64,000 nucleotides of DNA. Origin: Lactarius indigo (Eukaryota > Basidiomycota > Agaricomycetes > Russulales > Russulaceae). Location of the stretch: the NCBI GenBank assembly GCA_025766275.1, contig JAFKAC010000017.1, positions 868,001 to 932,000 on the forward strand, read 5' to 3'. Below, in pieces: positions 45,590 through 55,975 of this stretch. A program made the translations under genes and the position numbers. Position 1 is the stretch's first letter. Every line of letters starts with the position of its first letter. The notes below the pieces were generated by a model. The model did no database searches. It saw nothing but the letters and a program-made list of their open reading frames with translations, and was not told the DNA's origin.

Positions 45590-48260
45590 CTAATTGGGGC
45601 AATAGGGTATAGTACTGTAAGTAACGGCCAGGAGCCATAATCAATGCTACTCAGCGTCAACCGTCTGGTATATATCTGACCGCCCTTTCTTTGGTCCACA
45701 AGCCAGCCCCTACGTGCTTACTGGGTGAATGGGACCCTGGACGATCCCTTTTCTTTTCTTCGATCTGCGTTGAAACATGGCGCAGACGTGAGTGCGGGGG
45801 ATCCAAGGAAGTACCGGGAGGGGGGAGAAGACGGCGTGTCACAGTCATCCATTCTCTAGCATATATGTACATATCAGAGGCATCAAAGCGACCCACAACT
45901 CCGCTGCCAACCTAGCTACCAGATGAACAGGAGAGTGCAAAGACAATGCAGTCAGACAAGATGTATCCGAGCTTTCTCCAGCCACCGCTCAAGCTCGAAT
46001 CCGCGTGCTACTAGTCAGAGCCCCCGAGCCGGACCGAGTAATCAATGTGATACCGATAATGGTGAATGAAGGAAGTGGAGCGGTACGTGGATGATATCGA
46101 TGATAGGTAGACCTTTGACCAAAACGCAAAGAACGATGCGTGTCAAATGTAACAGATGTGGTCAGATAATAAAAGCGTCATAAGGCATGAAATCAAGAAA
46201 AGAGGCCGGAAACAAGTCAAAATGTCCCCAGTCCTTCGGGATGACGTAATAGGCGCTCGGACAACCGTTCCGTTCCGAACCGGAGAGGCTTTCCCCACAC
46301 TACCGAATCCAGCCTGATTGAAGGCAAGGCCACGTCACAAAAGTGGTGATGTGATGCTCAAAAAGGCCATGACTAGGTCCACGTATGCATTTGGGTCGAA
46401 TGAGAAAAATCTCCCATCCCACCGCTCCCACCATGCGTCGGCGGTGTGGGTGGGGGGCCAACATCGTTGGCGTCGACATAGGCGTCAGCGGCCTTCTCGA
46501 TGAACTTGAAGACACGGAGCGAAGATAATATTTGGTTCACTGTTTCAGAGGTGGCACATATTCCTGTGAAATTCGAGGCGTGCTGTAAGGACACAAACGT
46601 CCCCTGCGAAGGAAGGGACCTCGAAAGGGACGCACGGTCGCTAACTTCATTGAACCGGGCTCGGGACCCTACGCATGCATAACCTACTTCGATAAGGAGG
46701 AAGAGCCCTAAATAACGATGAGTGGAGGGTCCCGGGGTGAACAGTGAGCATTCGCTTTACCAAGAACAAAGACGATGCCGAAGATGGCTTTGTGATCCAT
46801 ATGGGGGGACTTGGAGTTCGAGGCTTCAGAGAATATAGTGAGGTCTCGTGGGGTGATTGGGGTTGCCGATGCATGAAAGGGGGAAAGTATGACCACGGCG
46901 AAGAGTAGGTTCGGCGAGAGAAGTGGGATGATGTTGCGCAGGGTGGGTAGCATGGTGTGGGTAACCTCGATAATGTATGGGGAGGAAAGGTGAAAGGTGG
47001 TGCTGGTCGATAGGAAAGCGAGCTGAAGAACGAGTCATTTTCTTGGAGCTATACAGTAGATACTCACCCAACCGATGCGCACAGCCATGACTTGAGCTTG
47101 GCATTCTCTCGCATGGATAGACATCACGGGAACGGAAAGAACAATAGCGACCAATGGGAGATGTCTACAGACCTGGTCTGATAAGGGTGCGGCTCCTGGA
47201 AGAACGATGCGACGAGGGTAACGACAGAGTGATTGTCCATCGGATTCAGAGGGAAAAGGTGGTCCCCGTAAGCGCTGGCTGAACAATTTCCAACGCGCCT
47301 TCCAAACAATGTCCATGACAATCGCAGTCCATCTTCTTAAATCGCCTTGTCCGTACGCACGCACGAAATCTTGCAAGAGTGCCCATCATCCTCGATATGT
47401 CATGGGACCTGACCTAATTTAAGAAAGACGGTGCCCAATCCTTTCACCCGACAGGTGTAAGAGTCGCCGTGACTCTCGTCGTCGAGCGCCGTCTTGAAAG
47501 GGTCGTCCTAGCTACAATCGGTGACAGGTCGGCGAAAGTTCTACAGGTCAGAATCTGTATGCAATGCTTGGACTTGGAAAGTGCCTGGACCGACAAGTGC
47601 CTTTACGATGTGCAAACACATACCCTATAGGCAAGGGAAGACCGAGATCCGTGGCCATCAACGCAAACCCAACTTCTTTCTCTTCTGCATCGATAAGGTC
47701 AGGGCTGAAAAGTGCGGTTTCATGCAAAGGATCCTGGGATAGTGTACTGATGTGTCGTCGACGTTCCCAGGACACATGTGGCCAGACTCGGACTTTAACT
47801 TTGACAGAGAAGTCCGTCGTCAGATGAATGTGTCCTCTATCTCGATCTGTTTCTCTGTCACGACCCATCTTTAGACTGGAGTAAAGAAGTGAGTATAGAG
47901 ACCGAGAGAACCGCGAAGACCGCTCGCTCACTTGGAATGCACAGCCTTTGGTTCTGTGAAGGGCATCGATTTGATGTCCGGACGAAATTGAATACGAATT
48001 CTCGTTCTTCGCAAATAGATGGAAGGTTCTGACGTAGTTGTGGTTGCAACGTACCGAGGTTAGTAAACACTTTAGGCCAATCAACATCCTTGGCACGAAT
48101 CATTACATCCGAGCCAACGTTGAATTCAATGTCCCACAACGGAGGTTGAAATTCCCGTTTGACTCGATCGTAGACGTTCTTTGTCAAGGTCCGATTCGCG
48201 GAGTCGTCGTATCGGTGCCCCGTTGCCGTTGCCGATTGACGTTCAGCCGTGGCAGCCGCC
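45590..48260 (-). repeat. Right arm of the inverted segmental duplication
   Basis: Reverse-complement partner of 29810-32340. This arm is the more complete one. It keeps the ATG of the small membrane protein and an extra stretch of about 190 bp (about 47560-47800) missing from the left arm. Confidence 0.8.
46373..46953 (-). CDS. Small secretory-pathway/membrane protein, function unknown
   Basis: Two exons (46953-46761 and 46707-46373) joined across a 53-nt GT-AG intron give 175 residues. The N-terminus (MLPTLRNIIPLL..NLLFAVVILSPFHASA) looks like a cleavable signal peptide. A short Pro/Ser-rich stretch follows, then a membrane segment built across the splice site (AIFGIVFVLG + LFLLIEVGYACV). 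The tail is about 100 residues and ends in a Gly/Pro/Thr-rich region (PPPTPPTHGGSGGMG). The paralog at 30967-31583 preserves the same frame and intron position, which supports coding. A single-pass protein with a short outer part and a cytosolic tail is likely. The family is not recognised. Confidence 0.6.
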
Positions 48261-48283
48261 GTTGGTCTCGACCAAGGTCTCAA
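47548..48283 (-). CDS. Hypothetical protein, possible two-exon gene
   Basis: A first frame from 48283 (VYDRVKREFQPPLWDIEF, then KDVDWPKVFTNLGTLQPQLRQNLPSICEEREFVFNFVR) can be joined near 47940-47880, over a GTGAGC...CTCCAG intron, to a second frame. That frame has a basic stretch GRDRETDRDRG, then VWPHVSWERRRHISTL and DAEEKEVGFALMATDLGLPLP, and ends at 47548. Part of the first exon is recognisable in the left duplication arm near 29950-30200, where it is broken. No family is recognised, and start and splice sites are tentative. Confidence 0.4.
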
Positions 48284-49585
48284 CTCACACCCGAGCCTCC
48301 TGATTCTGCCCGTGGCCTACTGGTCACACTTACCCAGGTCTTTCACCCACCTCCGGAGCATCGACTTCTATTCGTCCATCTCCTTGACACGATGCCCGAC
48401 TACAGCCTCGCCTGTTCAAGTCTCCCACGTCAGCAACCCTACTTCCAGGATCAATCTGTCTTCCCGCACCCGTGCCTACAGACGGTCCATTTCCTTGAGA
48501 AGAGTCGCAATGGGGTCGCAACAAGAAATAGACCGTTACTCTCGGGACACGGTGCATGGAGACCGATTTCCCAAACACGCACCGCCTTCGCAACTGTTTC
48601 TCCTTGGGATGTTCTCACATTACAGCAATTTTGGTTCGTTCCTTTTCCTACTTTGGCCCGTATTCGCGATAATGCCAACGATGGTCGACCTTCGCCACTT
48701 CAGTCACATCGAGTTCGACGACACCCTCCAATTGAATGTCCACCCGAATTCCGACGATTACTTTTCTTTGTCCAAGCCCAGCTGTTCCTGTAGCCGAAAT
48801 GCCAGGTATTTTCTCTCAGTTTTCCACGAAAGTCTTGTTACTAGATACCTTCTAAAGCCCATTCTGACCTCGGCCCTACTGTTGAAAAGTGTTGTCCCAG
48901 GCGGTGTTTTCTCGCAAGAGTGACAACCAAGTTACCCCTCGGTCTGACGTTTCTGTTGTTTTTGTTGTCGTGATGGTCTCCTTCACCTCGGTTCAATTTG
49001 CGTCCGGCACGTGTTATAGTCGTGTTATGCAAGTCACTTCCCCGCTGTTACGGCCAGCTCGTCCGTTCCGAACACGAGCTGCACGCACTGACAGCATGAT
49101 TCTGTCTTTACATGAAAAGATTGTAAAAAAGTGATGACTAATACTTAAAGATTTTATAAAATCTGTACTCGGAAAATTATGGTAAATGGACTTTAAGTCC
49201 ATTCAGGGATTATCAGATGAGAAAAACTGTGAAAAAACTTAACAATTACATATGCAAAAAACATATAGCTTATGTCACAATTGTCCTCAAGAAAAGCTGT
49301 GGCATGAATTTAAAGTCTTTCCACAATTTCTCAAAAACAGAAAATCCCTGAAAAGACATAAAGTCCATACCTGTCACACCTGTCACGCATTTTTTCACAG
49401 TCCATTCTGTGGCCACATTCAGAAAAGATTTAATGTTTTTTCATTGAAAAATAACTTAACAATTTCTGCTACACAAGACTCCATGTAAAAATTTAAAAGT
49501 TATCACAAAATCAGTAAGCCAGGTTACCTGAAACTCACATAATATATTATTTAGGGAAACTATTTATAGATAATATATTCAATAA
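48284..49585. other. No firmly supported gene; AT-rich from about 49090
   Basis: A 224-codon plus-strand frame spans 48249-48923 but shows no domain, and its composition is not clearly coding. From about 49090 the DNA becomes strongly AT-rich, and a 78-codon Cys/His-containing frame (49252-49488) is probably chance. The change in composition marks the start of the nested repeat region. Confidence 0.4.
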
Positions 49586-50049
49586 GTGTCAGAATTGGAG
49601 ACTCACAGTGTCAGAGAGTTAGAAAGTCAGATTGTCAGAGTGTCGGAGAGTCAGAGTGTCAGAGAGTCAGAGTGTCGGAGAGTCAGAGTGTTGGAGAGTC
49701 AGAGAGTCAGAGTGTCAGAGAGTCAGATAGTCAGAGTGTCAGAGTGTCAGACAGTCAGACAGTCAGACAGTCAGACAGTCAGAGTGTCGGAGTGTCAGAC
49801 AGTCAGAGTGTCAGACAGTCAGACAGTCAGAGTGTCAGAGTGTCAGAGTGTCAGAGTGTCAGACAGTCAGACAGTCAGAGTGTCAGAGTGTCAGAGTGTC
49901 AGACAGTCAGAGAGTCGGAGAGTCAGAGAGTTGGAGAGTCAGAGTGTCAGAGTGTCAGACAGTCAGAGTGTCGGAGTGTCAGACAGTCAGACAGTCAGAC
50001 AGTCAGAGTGTCGGAGTGTCAGACAGTCAGACAGTCAGACAGTCAGAGT
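49586..50049 (+). repeat. 8-bp satellite array 1 (AGTGTCAG type)
   Basis: About 58 tandem units of an 8-bp motif, mostly AGTGTCAG, ACAGTCAG and AGAGTCAG. It has no stops in several frames, which creates long artificial frames of Ser/Gln/Val/Arg/Glu. It is oriented opposite to arrays 2 and 3, is followed by a T-run, and lies 26 bp before a solo LTR. Confidence 0.95.
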
Positions 50050-50075
50050 TTTTTTTTTTTTTTTAAATCTATTTC

Positions 50076-50634
50076 TGTAACGCCACTACAGGGGCGTTGA
50101 GTGCAACCTGCACTAAGTCAGTCAAACGATCGGTAGTCAAAGCTCAAAGGCTCGACTTCAGTAGTGGTGATGCACAAGAGTCACAAGGACGCGCGTCACT
50201 TGGACTGTAGAGGAGGGCTAAGACACGAAGGTCTAGCTAAGACGAGGGTCGGGGTTCTGCGAGACTATGCGTAGATGAGTGTAGTATTACACAAGAAGTC
50301 TAGTCTACCGTACAAGCTAGGTAGTACTAGGCTTAAATACGTTGGTACGAGTGAGGGCGTAAGGTCATCCCTCATCGGAGAACAAAGGCGAAACATAATG
50401 GGAACAAAGGACGTCTGTATCGAGAACAAAGGGGAGGATCACGCGGGTCTGCGCATGATTGAGAAGTGAGTGGAAACTAACACATGTCGAGCTTTATCGA
50501 AAGATAGCAATGATAAGCAGAGCGCGTGATAGGAACCGGGTAAACGTATTGTCCATGTAGTCATACAGGGCTTGTAACGTGGAGGTAAAGGAGTTAATGG
50601 AAAAAGAAAGGAACGAGTCCGAGAAATCGTAACA
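50076..50634 (-). mobile_element. Solo LTR (559 bp) of the Ty3/gypsy family
   Basis: Bounded by TGTAACGCC and ...CGTAACA (TG...CA) and flanked by exact 5-bp duplications ATTTC (50071-50075 and 50635-50639). It is nearly identical over its full length to the interrupted LTR at 55739-60154, with roughly a few percent differences. Placed on the minus strand by analogy with that element. A solo LTR arises from recombination between the two LTRs of a full element. Confidence 0.95.
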
Positions 50635-50740
50635 ATTTCCATGCACCTTGGGGTACAGAACCCTATGTAGCACTTCACTATATGTAACTAAAGTGTGCGA
50701 TTGTCATCTTGTCTCTTGAATAGATTCTCTGCCCTTCCAT

Positions 50741-51475
50741 TCAGGATTTCCCTGCCCTTGTGGGTGGCTTTGCAGTGCACTTGTTGTTGGTGGTGTTGGG
50801 GCGCTTAGGAGCGCCGTGGTGAGTTGCAACAGGGTGATCGGCTTTGCTTCGGGTGTTGGCAGCTGGGGGGGTCAATATAAGGCTGATCTCTTCATTGGAA
50901 TCATCATCCAAAGCCTCCTTCAAGATGCAAAGCTGCTCTGTGGAATCTGGGGTGAGTCTTGGGCTTTGATGTTCTGGGGATGCATGAGACTCAGGTTTGT
51001 GTTCTTGAGGTGTGGCATGTTTGTGGGGCCGCTTCTTTTCTTGCCAGGCCTTGACTGGTGCTTCCATGCTGAAAATATGGAGGAATTTGTTCTTGATCAG
51101 CTGTTGGAGCATCGCCCCAGTGGGGTCTTTGAAAGCCATTACTAGGGAGGAGTGGAAGTGCGGTGTGAGTGATGAGGGAGGTTTTACCCAGCTTGGTTTC
51201 TGAGTGACCAAGAGGGTGGCATAAATGGGGTTGTGTGTGAGGAGGGATAAGTGGCAGTTGTGAGGTGAAGCTGGTCCAGCAGTGGTGGTGACTCCAGTGG
51301 GTACGTTATTGATGAGAATTTTGGACCATTTGCTATTGACAGTGAGGAGGGGGAGGGGGGAGGAAAGGAAGTCAGCAATGGTGTTCTGTATCTGGGTTTC
51401 TAGTTTAAGGAGTTGTTGTGCTGTAGTGCCTGGTCCACCGGTTAGGACCAGGTTGCCTGTGCCTGACCACACCAC
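50741..51475 (-). pseudogene. LINE ORF1 (gag-like) fragment
   Basis: A 244-codon frame with GNLVLTGGPGTTAQQ, SKWSKILINNVPTGV, NPIYATLLVTQKPSWVKPP and LVMAFKDPTGAML. I associate these with the N-terminal gag-like ORF of agaricomycete non-LTR retrotransposons. The usual Cys-rich knuckles, endonuclease and reverse transcriptase are absent, and the frame ends in a Lys/Pro/Thr-rich stretch. It lies between two solo LTRs and is a truncated relic. Confidence 0.65.
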
Positions 51476-51590
51476 ACACTAATACTCTCACCTTAGTATT
51501 GTTTAGGTTTGTTGATAATACTCAGTTTGCTTGTCTCTGTGTTCTGAGGGTATTGTTTAGGATCTAAAAGTATTGAGGTGTAATATGTCA

Positions 51591-52176
51591 TGTAACACCA
51601 CTACAGGGGTGTTAGGTACGACCTGTACTAAGTCAGTCAATATGCGGTAGTGCAAGCTTGGTGGCCTGACTTCAGTAGGATGATGCACAAGGATCACAAG
51701 GATGGATGTCACTTGGATCGTAGAGGAGGGCTAAGGTACAAAGACCTAGCAAAGGGGGTAGGGTTCATGAGACAAGGAGAGGTGCAAAGGCCTTCTGTCT
51801 TAGACAAGTGTAGTATTACACAAGAAGTCTAGTCTACTGTACAAGCTAGGTAGGGCTAGGTTTAAATACAGGCTGTACTGTATGGCTGCTACAAACAGAT
51901 GGTGCCATCGCTCGATCAAGGGATAAGGGGAAAGAAATAAGGAGGACAAGGCATGGACATAATTGGAACAAGGGTGAATCATGCGGGGTCGTGTGTGAGT
52001 GAAAGTGAGGCAGAAACTAGCACATGTCAAGCTTTATCAAAAGAGATCGTCGATAAGCAGGGTGTGCGATAGGATCCAGGTAATCATATAGTCTGCACAA
52101 TCATATAGGGCTCATATAGTATCAGGAAGGGAACAGTAGAACAAAAGAAAGAATGAGTCCAAAAGAAGTCGTAACA
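51591..52176 (-). mobile_element. Solo LTR (586 bp), diverged relative of the same family
   Basis: Starts TGTAACACC and ends GTCGTAACA, flanked by exact TGTCA duplications (51586-51590 and 52177-52181). It follows the 559-bp LTR block by block (CTAAGTCAGTCAA, GTAGAGGAGGGCTAAG, GTCTAGTCTACTGTACAAGCTAGG, CTAGCACATGTC) but is clearly more diverged and longer. It is an older subfamily. Confidence 0.92.
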
Positions 52177-52202
52177 TGTCACCCTACATGACTCATTGTA
52201 TA

Positions 52203-52239
52203 TACAGGTCATACCTAACGCCCCTGTAGTGGCGTTACA
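52203..52239 (+). mobile_element. LTR-terminus fragment, inverted
   Basis: About 37 bp reading, on the minus strand, TGTAACGCCACTACAGGGGC and then TTAGGT.TGACCTGT, which is the terminus of the LTR family. It is in the opposite orientation to the neighbouring LTRs and directly abuts satellite array 2. Confidence 0.75.
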
Positions 52240-52906
52240 CTGACACTCTGACACTCTGACTCTCCAACACTCTGACTGTCTGACTGTCTGACACACTGAC
52301 ACTTCAACTCTCTGACACTCTGACACTCTGACTCTCCGACTGTCTGACTGTCTAACTGTCTGACTCTCTGACACTCTGACGCTCTGACTGTCTGACTGTC
52401 TGACTGTCTGACTCTCCAACACTCTGACACTCTGACTGTCTGACTGTCTGACTCTCCAACACTCTGACGCTCTGACTCTCCGACTCTCTGACTCTCTGAC
52501 TCTCTGACTCTCTGACTCTCTGACACTCTGACTCTACAACTGTCTGACTGTCTGACTCTCCAACACTCTGACTCTCCAACACTCTGACTGTCTGACTCTC
52601 CAACACTCTGACGCTCTGACTCTCTGACTCTCTGACTCTCCGACTCTCTGACTCTCAAACTGTCTGACTCTCCGACTCTCTGACTCTCCAACTGTCTGAC
52701 TCTCCAACTGTCTGACTGTCTGACACTCTGACACTCTGACACTCTGACTCTCTGACTCTCCAACTGTCTGACTCTCCAACTGTCTGACTCTCTGACACTC
52801 TGACACTCTGACACTCTGACTCTCTGACTCTCCAACTCTCTGACTCTCCAACTCTCTGACTCTATGACTCTCTGACTCTCTGACTCTCTGACACTCTGAC
52901 TCTCCA
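52240..52906 (+). repeat. 8-bp satellite array 2 (CTGACACT type)
   Basis: About 83 units of an 8-bp motif (reverse complement of array 1), mainly CTGACTCT, CTGACACT and CTGACTGT with CCAACTCT variants. It ends exactly where the fold-back element begins. Together with array 3 it probably formed one array. Confidence 0.95.
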
Positions 52907-53258
52907 CATCAGGAAAAACGGTATCCTAGAATTTTTAAAAAATTTAAAAACTTTTAGAAAAATGGTAATATATGAATAATTGCTATGATTTTTCAAAAGT
53001 TGTGAAAAATTGGCAAGATAAAGACCTCCCCTCTAATATCTAGTTATATTTTGGGAAATATTACCAAATATCTGCATAAATGAACACATGTTCAGTATGT
53101 TTTGACTGAATGTGTCCAAATTTACATCACATCCAGCAAAGCACTTCAGTGCAACTTAGTGAACTGTAGCTCCATTCAAAAAACAATAATATATTTGACT
53201 GAGAAGAGTACATGTAACTACAGTTTAATTAATGTATTAGGGAAACATGGCAGTGGGG

Positions 53259-53735
53259 GTCTTGCGTGGCGTGTCGGGGTGGTGTGGGGGTATGCCGGTA
53301 GTGGCGGAGTCTTGAAGCCGCGTGCTGGGGCAGCGGTGGTGCCGGGGTCTTGAAGCCGCGTGATGGGGCCTTGCATGCCGTGATGAGGCAGCGTGGCGGG
53401 TCGGCGGTGGCGGGGTCTTGAGGCCGCGCGGTGGGGTCTTGCGTGGCGTGTTGGGGCGGCGTGGCGCAGGTGGTGGTGGGCGTACTGGGGTGGCGTGGCG
53501 GGTCGGTGGTGGCGGGGTCTTGCACGCCGCATTGGCGTAGCGTGGCAGGTCGGCGGCGACGGCAGCGGGGTCTTGCGTGATATAACGGGGCGGCGTGGTG
53601 TTAAGTTGGGGGTGGCGGGGTCTTGGACGCCAGGTTGGGGCGGCGTGGTGGCGGGTTGGCAGTCGGGGCATGGCGTGCCGCGTCGGGGGTAGCGATGAGG
53701 CCGGTATGGCCACGGCCGTGGTGGTTCATGTGCAC
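53259..53735 (-). repeat. GC-rich minisatellite in the left half of the fold-back element
   Basis: Imperfect units of roughly 50 bp built from GGGGTCTTGCGTGGCGT and GGCGTGGCGGGTCGG on the plus strand. The minus strand is C-rich and open in several frames (Arg/Pro/His/Thr/Ala-rich). I regard those frames as compositional artefacts. Confidence 0.8.
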
Positions 53736-54965
53736 GGGGGGTCCTGCAAACGGAAAAAAAGAATGAAAGAAAAAAAGAAAAAAAAGAAAAAAAAAACTTA
53801 TGCATTGAACCGAAGTCCAGCTCTTCCCCAACCGCGTCTTTCCTCTGGCGTAGGCTGTGGAGGTGGCCCGCGTGCGTGGTGGGAAGAGAAGAAAAAAAAA
53901 CCCCAGGTGGGGGAGCGTTGAGAGGAAATGGAGTGAGTGGGTGTTCACGCGTTCACGCGTTCACGCCACAGATTAAGCCTCCGCTTGACGATTTTTTTCT
54001 AAGTCGCCACGCCCAGTCGCCACGTCACCTCCCTCCTACATCTTGGATACAGTAAGTCTTTTTTTTTCTCGTCTCTCATCACGCTGATATCCAGGCCACT
54101 GCACCCGCCCACACCACCACCATCTCAGCCCGGCCAGCGTGACCTCCACTCCCACAGCCAACGCAAGATGCAGCCGATGGTACGTTTTTTTTTTTTTGTT
54201 TTCTTTTAACGGGCTACTCAAGGATCTACCACCACACCCGCTGTACGCAAGGACGACGCCCACACCTCGCTCGTCTGCGGCGAGCGCCGGCTATGCAAGC
54301 CGCCACCTCCTTTCCTCAGCCCCAACGCCCGCCGCCGCCGTTCCTCACCACACTCATCACGAAGAGGCGGCTGACGACGAGCTGGGCTTCGGCCCAGCAG
54401 ACAAGATATGTTTTTTTTTTCTCTCTTTTTCTTTTTCTCATCTTGCTTCTCCAGCGCATGCAATGCACCTCGGACCTCACCTCGCAGGTCCTCGCCACCG
54501 CCTCGCCACATGCAAGACAGGACAACGGCACCACGCCGTCCCCTCCAACCGCCGTGCCTCAACGACTTCGCCTTTCCACCACGCCGGTCCACGGCGACAT
54601 TCCCAACATGGACGCAAGACCCCCACCACAGTGCCGACTTGCTACGTGCAAGCCCTGTCGTGACCCCACGCCCTCCTACCTCAGCTCCACAAATCTAGAT
54701 AAGTTTTTCTTTTTTTCTTTTTTTTTTTTTTCTTTTAATGTTGAACTCGTGCAGGACCACTGTCTCCCTCGCTTACCACCACGCCGGTCGTGGCAATGTC
54801 GCCGCCACACACTTGGCTCAATATTTAGATAAGTTTTTTTTTTATTTGATTTTTTGGTTTCGCTTTTTTTCTTATATTGAACCTGCAGGCCTATGGCAAT
54901 CCATGACACTGCCGCTACCTGTCCCACTGCCACCCCGCCACACATCGGCCATTGCCATGACCATG
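53736..54965. repeat. Mirrored intron-like polypyrimidine modules in the fold-back interior
   Basis: To the right of about 53990, at least five plus-strand modules each have a donor-like start (GTAAGT, GTACGT, ATAAGT), a long T/C tract and an AG end (several CAG). They lie at about 54053, 54181, 54407, 54699 and 54830, separated by C-rich 80-200 bp blocks. To the left, minus-strand modules of the same kind lie at about 53740-53805 and 53885-53900. Both sets point outward from the centre, so the interior is itself an imperfect inverted repeat. No convincing protein results from splicing. Confidence 0.6.
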
Positions 54966-55324
54966 TCACTGCCCTCACTTACCCTGTATCAATTGTAGTT
55001 TCATGTACTCTTATTAGTTACAATATATTATTGTTTTTTTGATGCAACTATAACTGAGTGCCCTTGTTTGCAACTAAAATACTCTGCTGTTTGTGATGCA
55101 ATTTTGGACATATTCACCCAATATATGCTGAGATATGTCCATTTATTCGGATATTTGGTAAGATTTTACCAAATCTAACTGGAAATTTGGAGGGAGGTTT
55201 TTATCTCACCTATCTTAACAATTTTGGAAAATCAGAAAAACAGCTTATTTCTTAACATATATTACCATTTTTCTGAAATTTGTTAAATTTTTTAAAAAAT
55301 TCTAGGATACCATTTTTCCTGATG

Positions 55325-55738
55325 GCCAACTCTCTGACTCTCTGACTGTCTAACTCTCCGACACTCTGACTCTCCAACACTCTGATGCTCTGACTCTCCG
55401 ACTTTCTGACACTCCGACTCTCTGACTCTCTGACTCTCTGATTGTCTGATTGTCTGACACTCCAACACTCTGACTGTCTGACTGTCTGACTGTCTGACAC
55501 TCTGACACTCTGACTGTCTGACACTCTGACACTCTGACTGTCTGACTGTCTGACTCTCCGACACTCTGACACTCTGACTCTCCAACTCTCTGACACTCTG
55601 ACACTCTGACACTCTGACACTCTGACACTCTGACACTCTGACACTCTAACTCTCTGACTCTCCAACTCTCTGACTCTATGACTCTCTGACTCTCCGACAC
55701 TCTGACTCTCCAACACTCTGACTCTCTGACACTCTGAC
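55325..55738 (+). repeat. 8-bp satellite array 3
   Basis: Same motif and orientation as array 2 (CTGACTCT, CTGACACT), about 52 units. It begins at the right end of the fold-back element and ends directly at the TGTAACGCC terminus of the Ty3/gypsy LTR. Confidence 0.95.
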
Positions 55739-55975
55739 TGTAACGCCACTACAGGGGCGTTGAGTGTGACCTGCACTAAGTCAGTCAAACGATTGGTAGT
55801 CAAAGCTCAAAGGCTCGACTTCAGTAGTGGTGATGCACAAGAGTCACAAGGACGTGCGTCACTTGGACTGTAGAGGAGGGCTAAGACACGAAGGTCTAGC
55901 TAAGACGAGAGTCGGGGTTCTGCGAGACTACGCGTAGACAAGTGTAGTATTACACAAGAAGTCTAGTCTACCATA

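Larger units (their letters stand above)
52907..55324. mobile_element. 2.4 kb fold-back element with about 350-bp terminal inverted repeats
   Basis: The left end CATCAGGAAAAA.GGTATCCTAG and the right end (reverse complement) are the same. The arms align as 52907-53258 with 54966-55324 at roughly 75% identity by eye with gaps, including GGTAATATATG, TTACCAAATATC, AACAATAATATAT and GAGTACATG. No transposase is encoded. It sits inside an 8-bp satellite array that has the same orientation on both sides, so it is an insertion into that array. A target duplication cannot be resolved in the repeated flanks; CCA is possible. The interior is described separately. Confidence 0.8.

Noticed and set aside
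48249..48923. 224-codon plus-strand frame
   Set aside because: No domain, signal or splice-supported extension. It partly overlaps the opposite-strand duplicated module, so I do not call it a gene.
49252..49488. Cys/His-rich 78-codon frame in AT-rich DNA
   Set aside because: The Cys/His spacing does not fit a known zinc finger, and the surrounding AT-rich repeat makes a chance frame likely.
53218..54998. Overlapping 100-195 codon frames rich in Pro, His, Arg and Thr on both strands
   Set aside because: They coincide with GC-rich minisatellite and poly(T) modules and are open on several frames at once, so they are composition artefacts.
49586..55803. Long open frames rich in Ser, Gln, Val, Arg and Glu over the satellite arrays
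   Set aside because: The 8-bp motif lacks stops in several frames, so openness follows from the repeat and not from coding. There is no start context, domain or splice signal.
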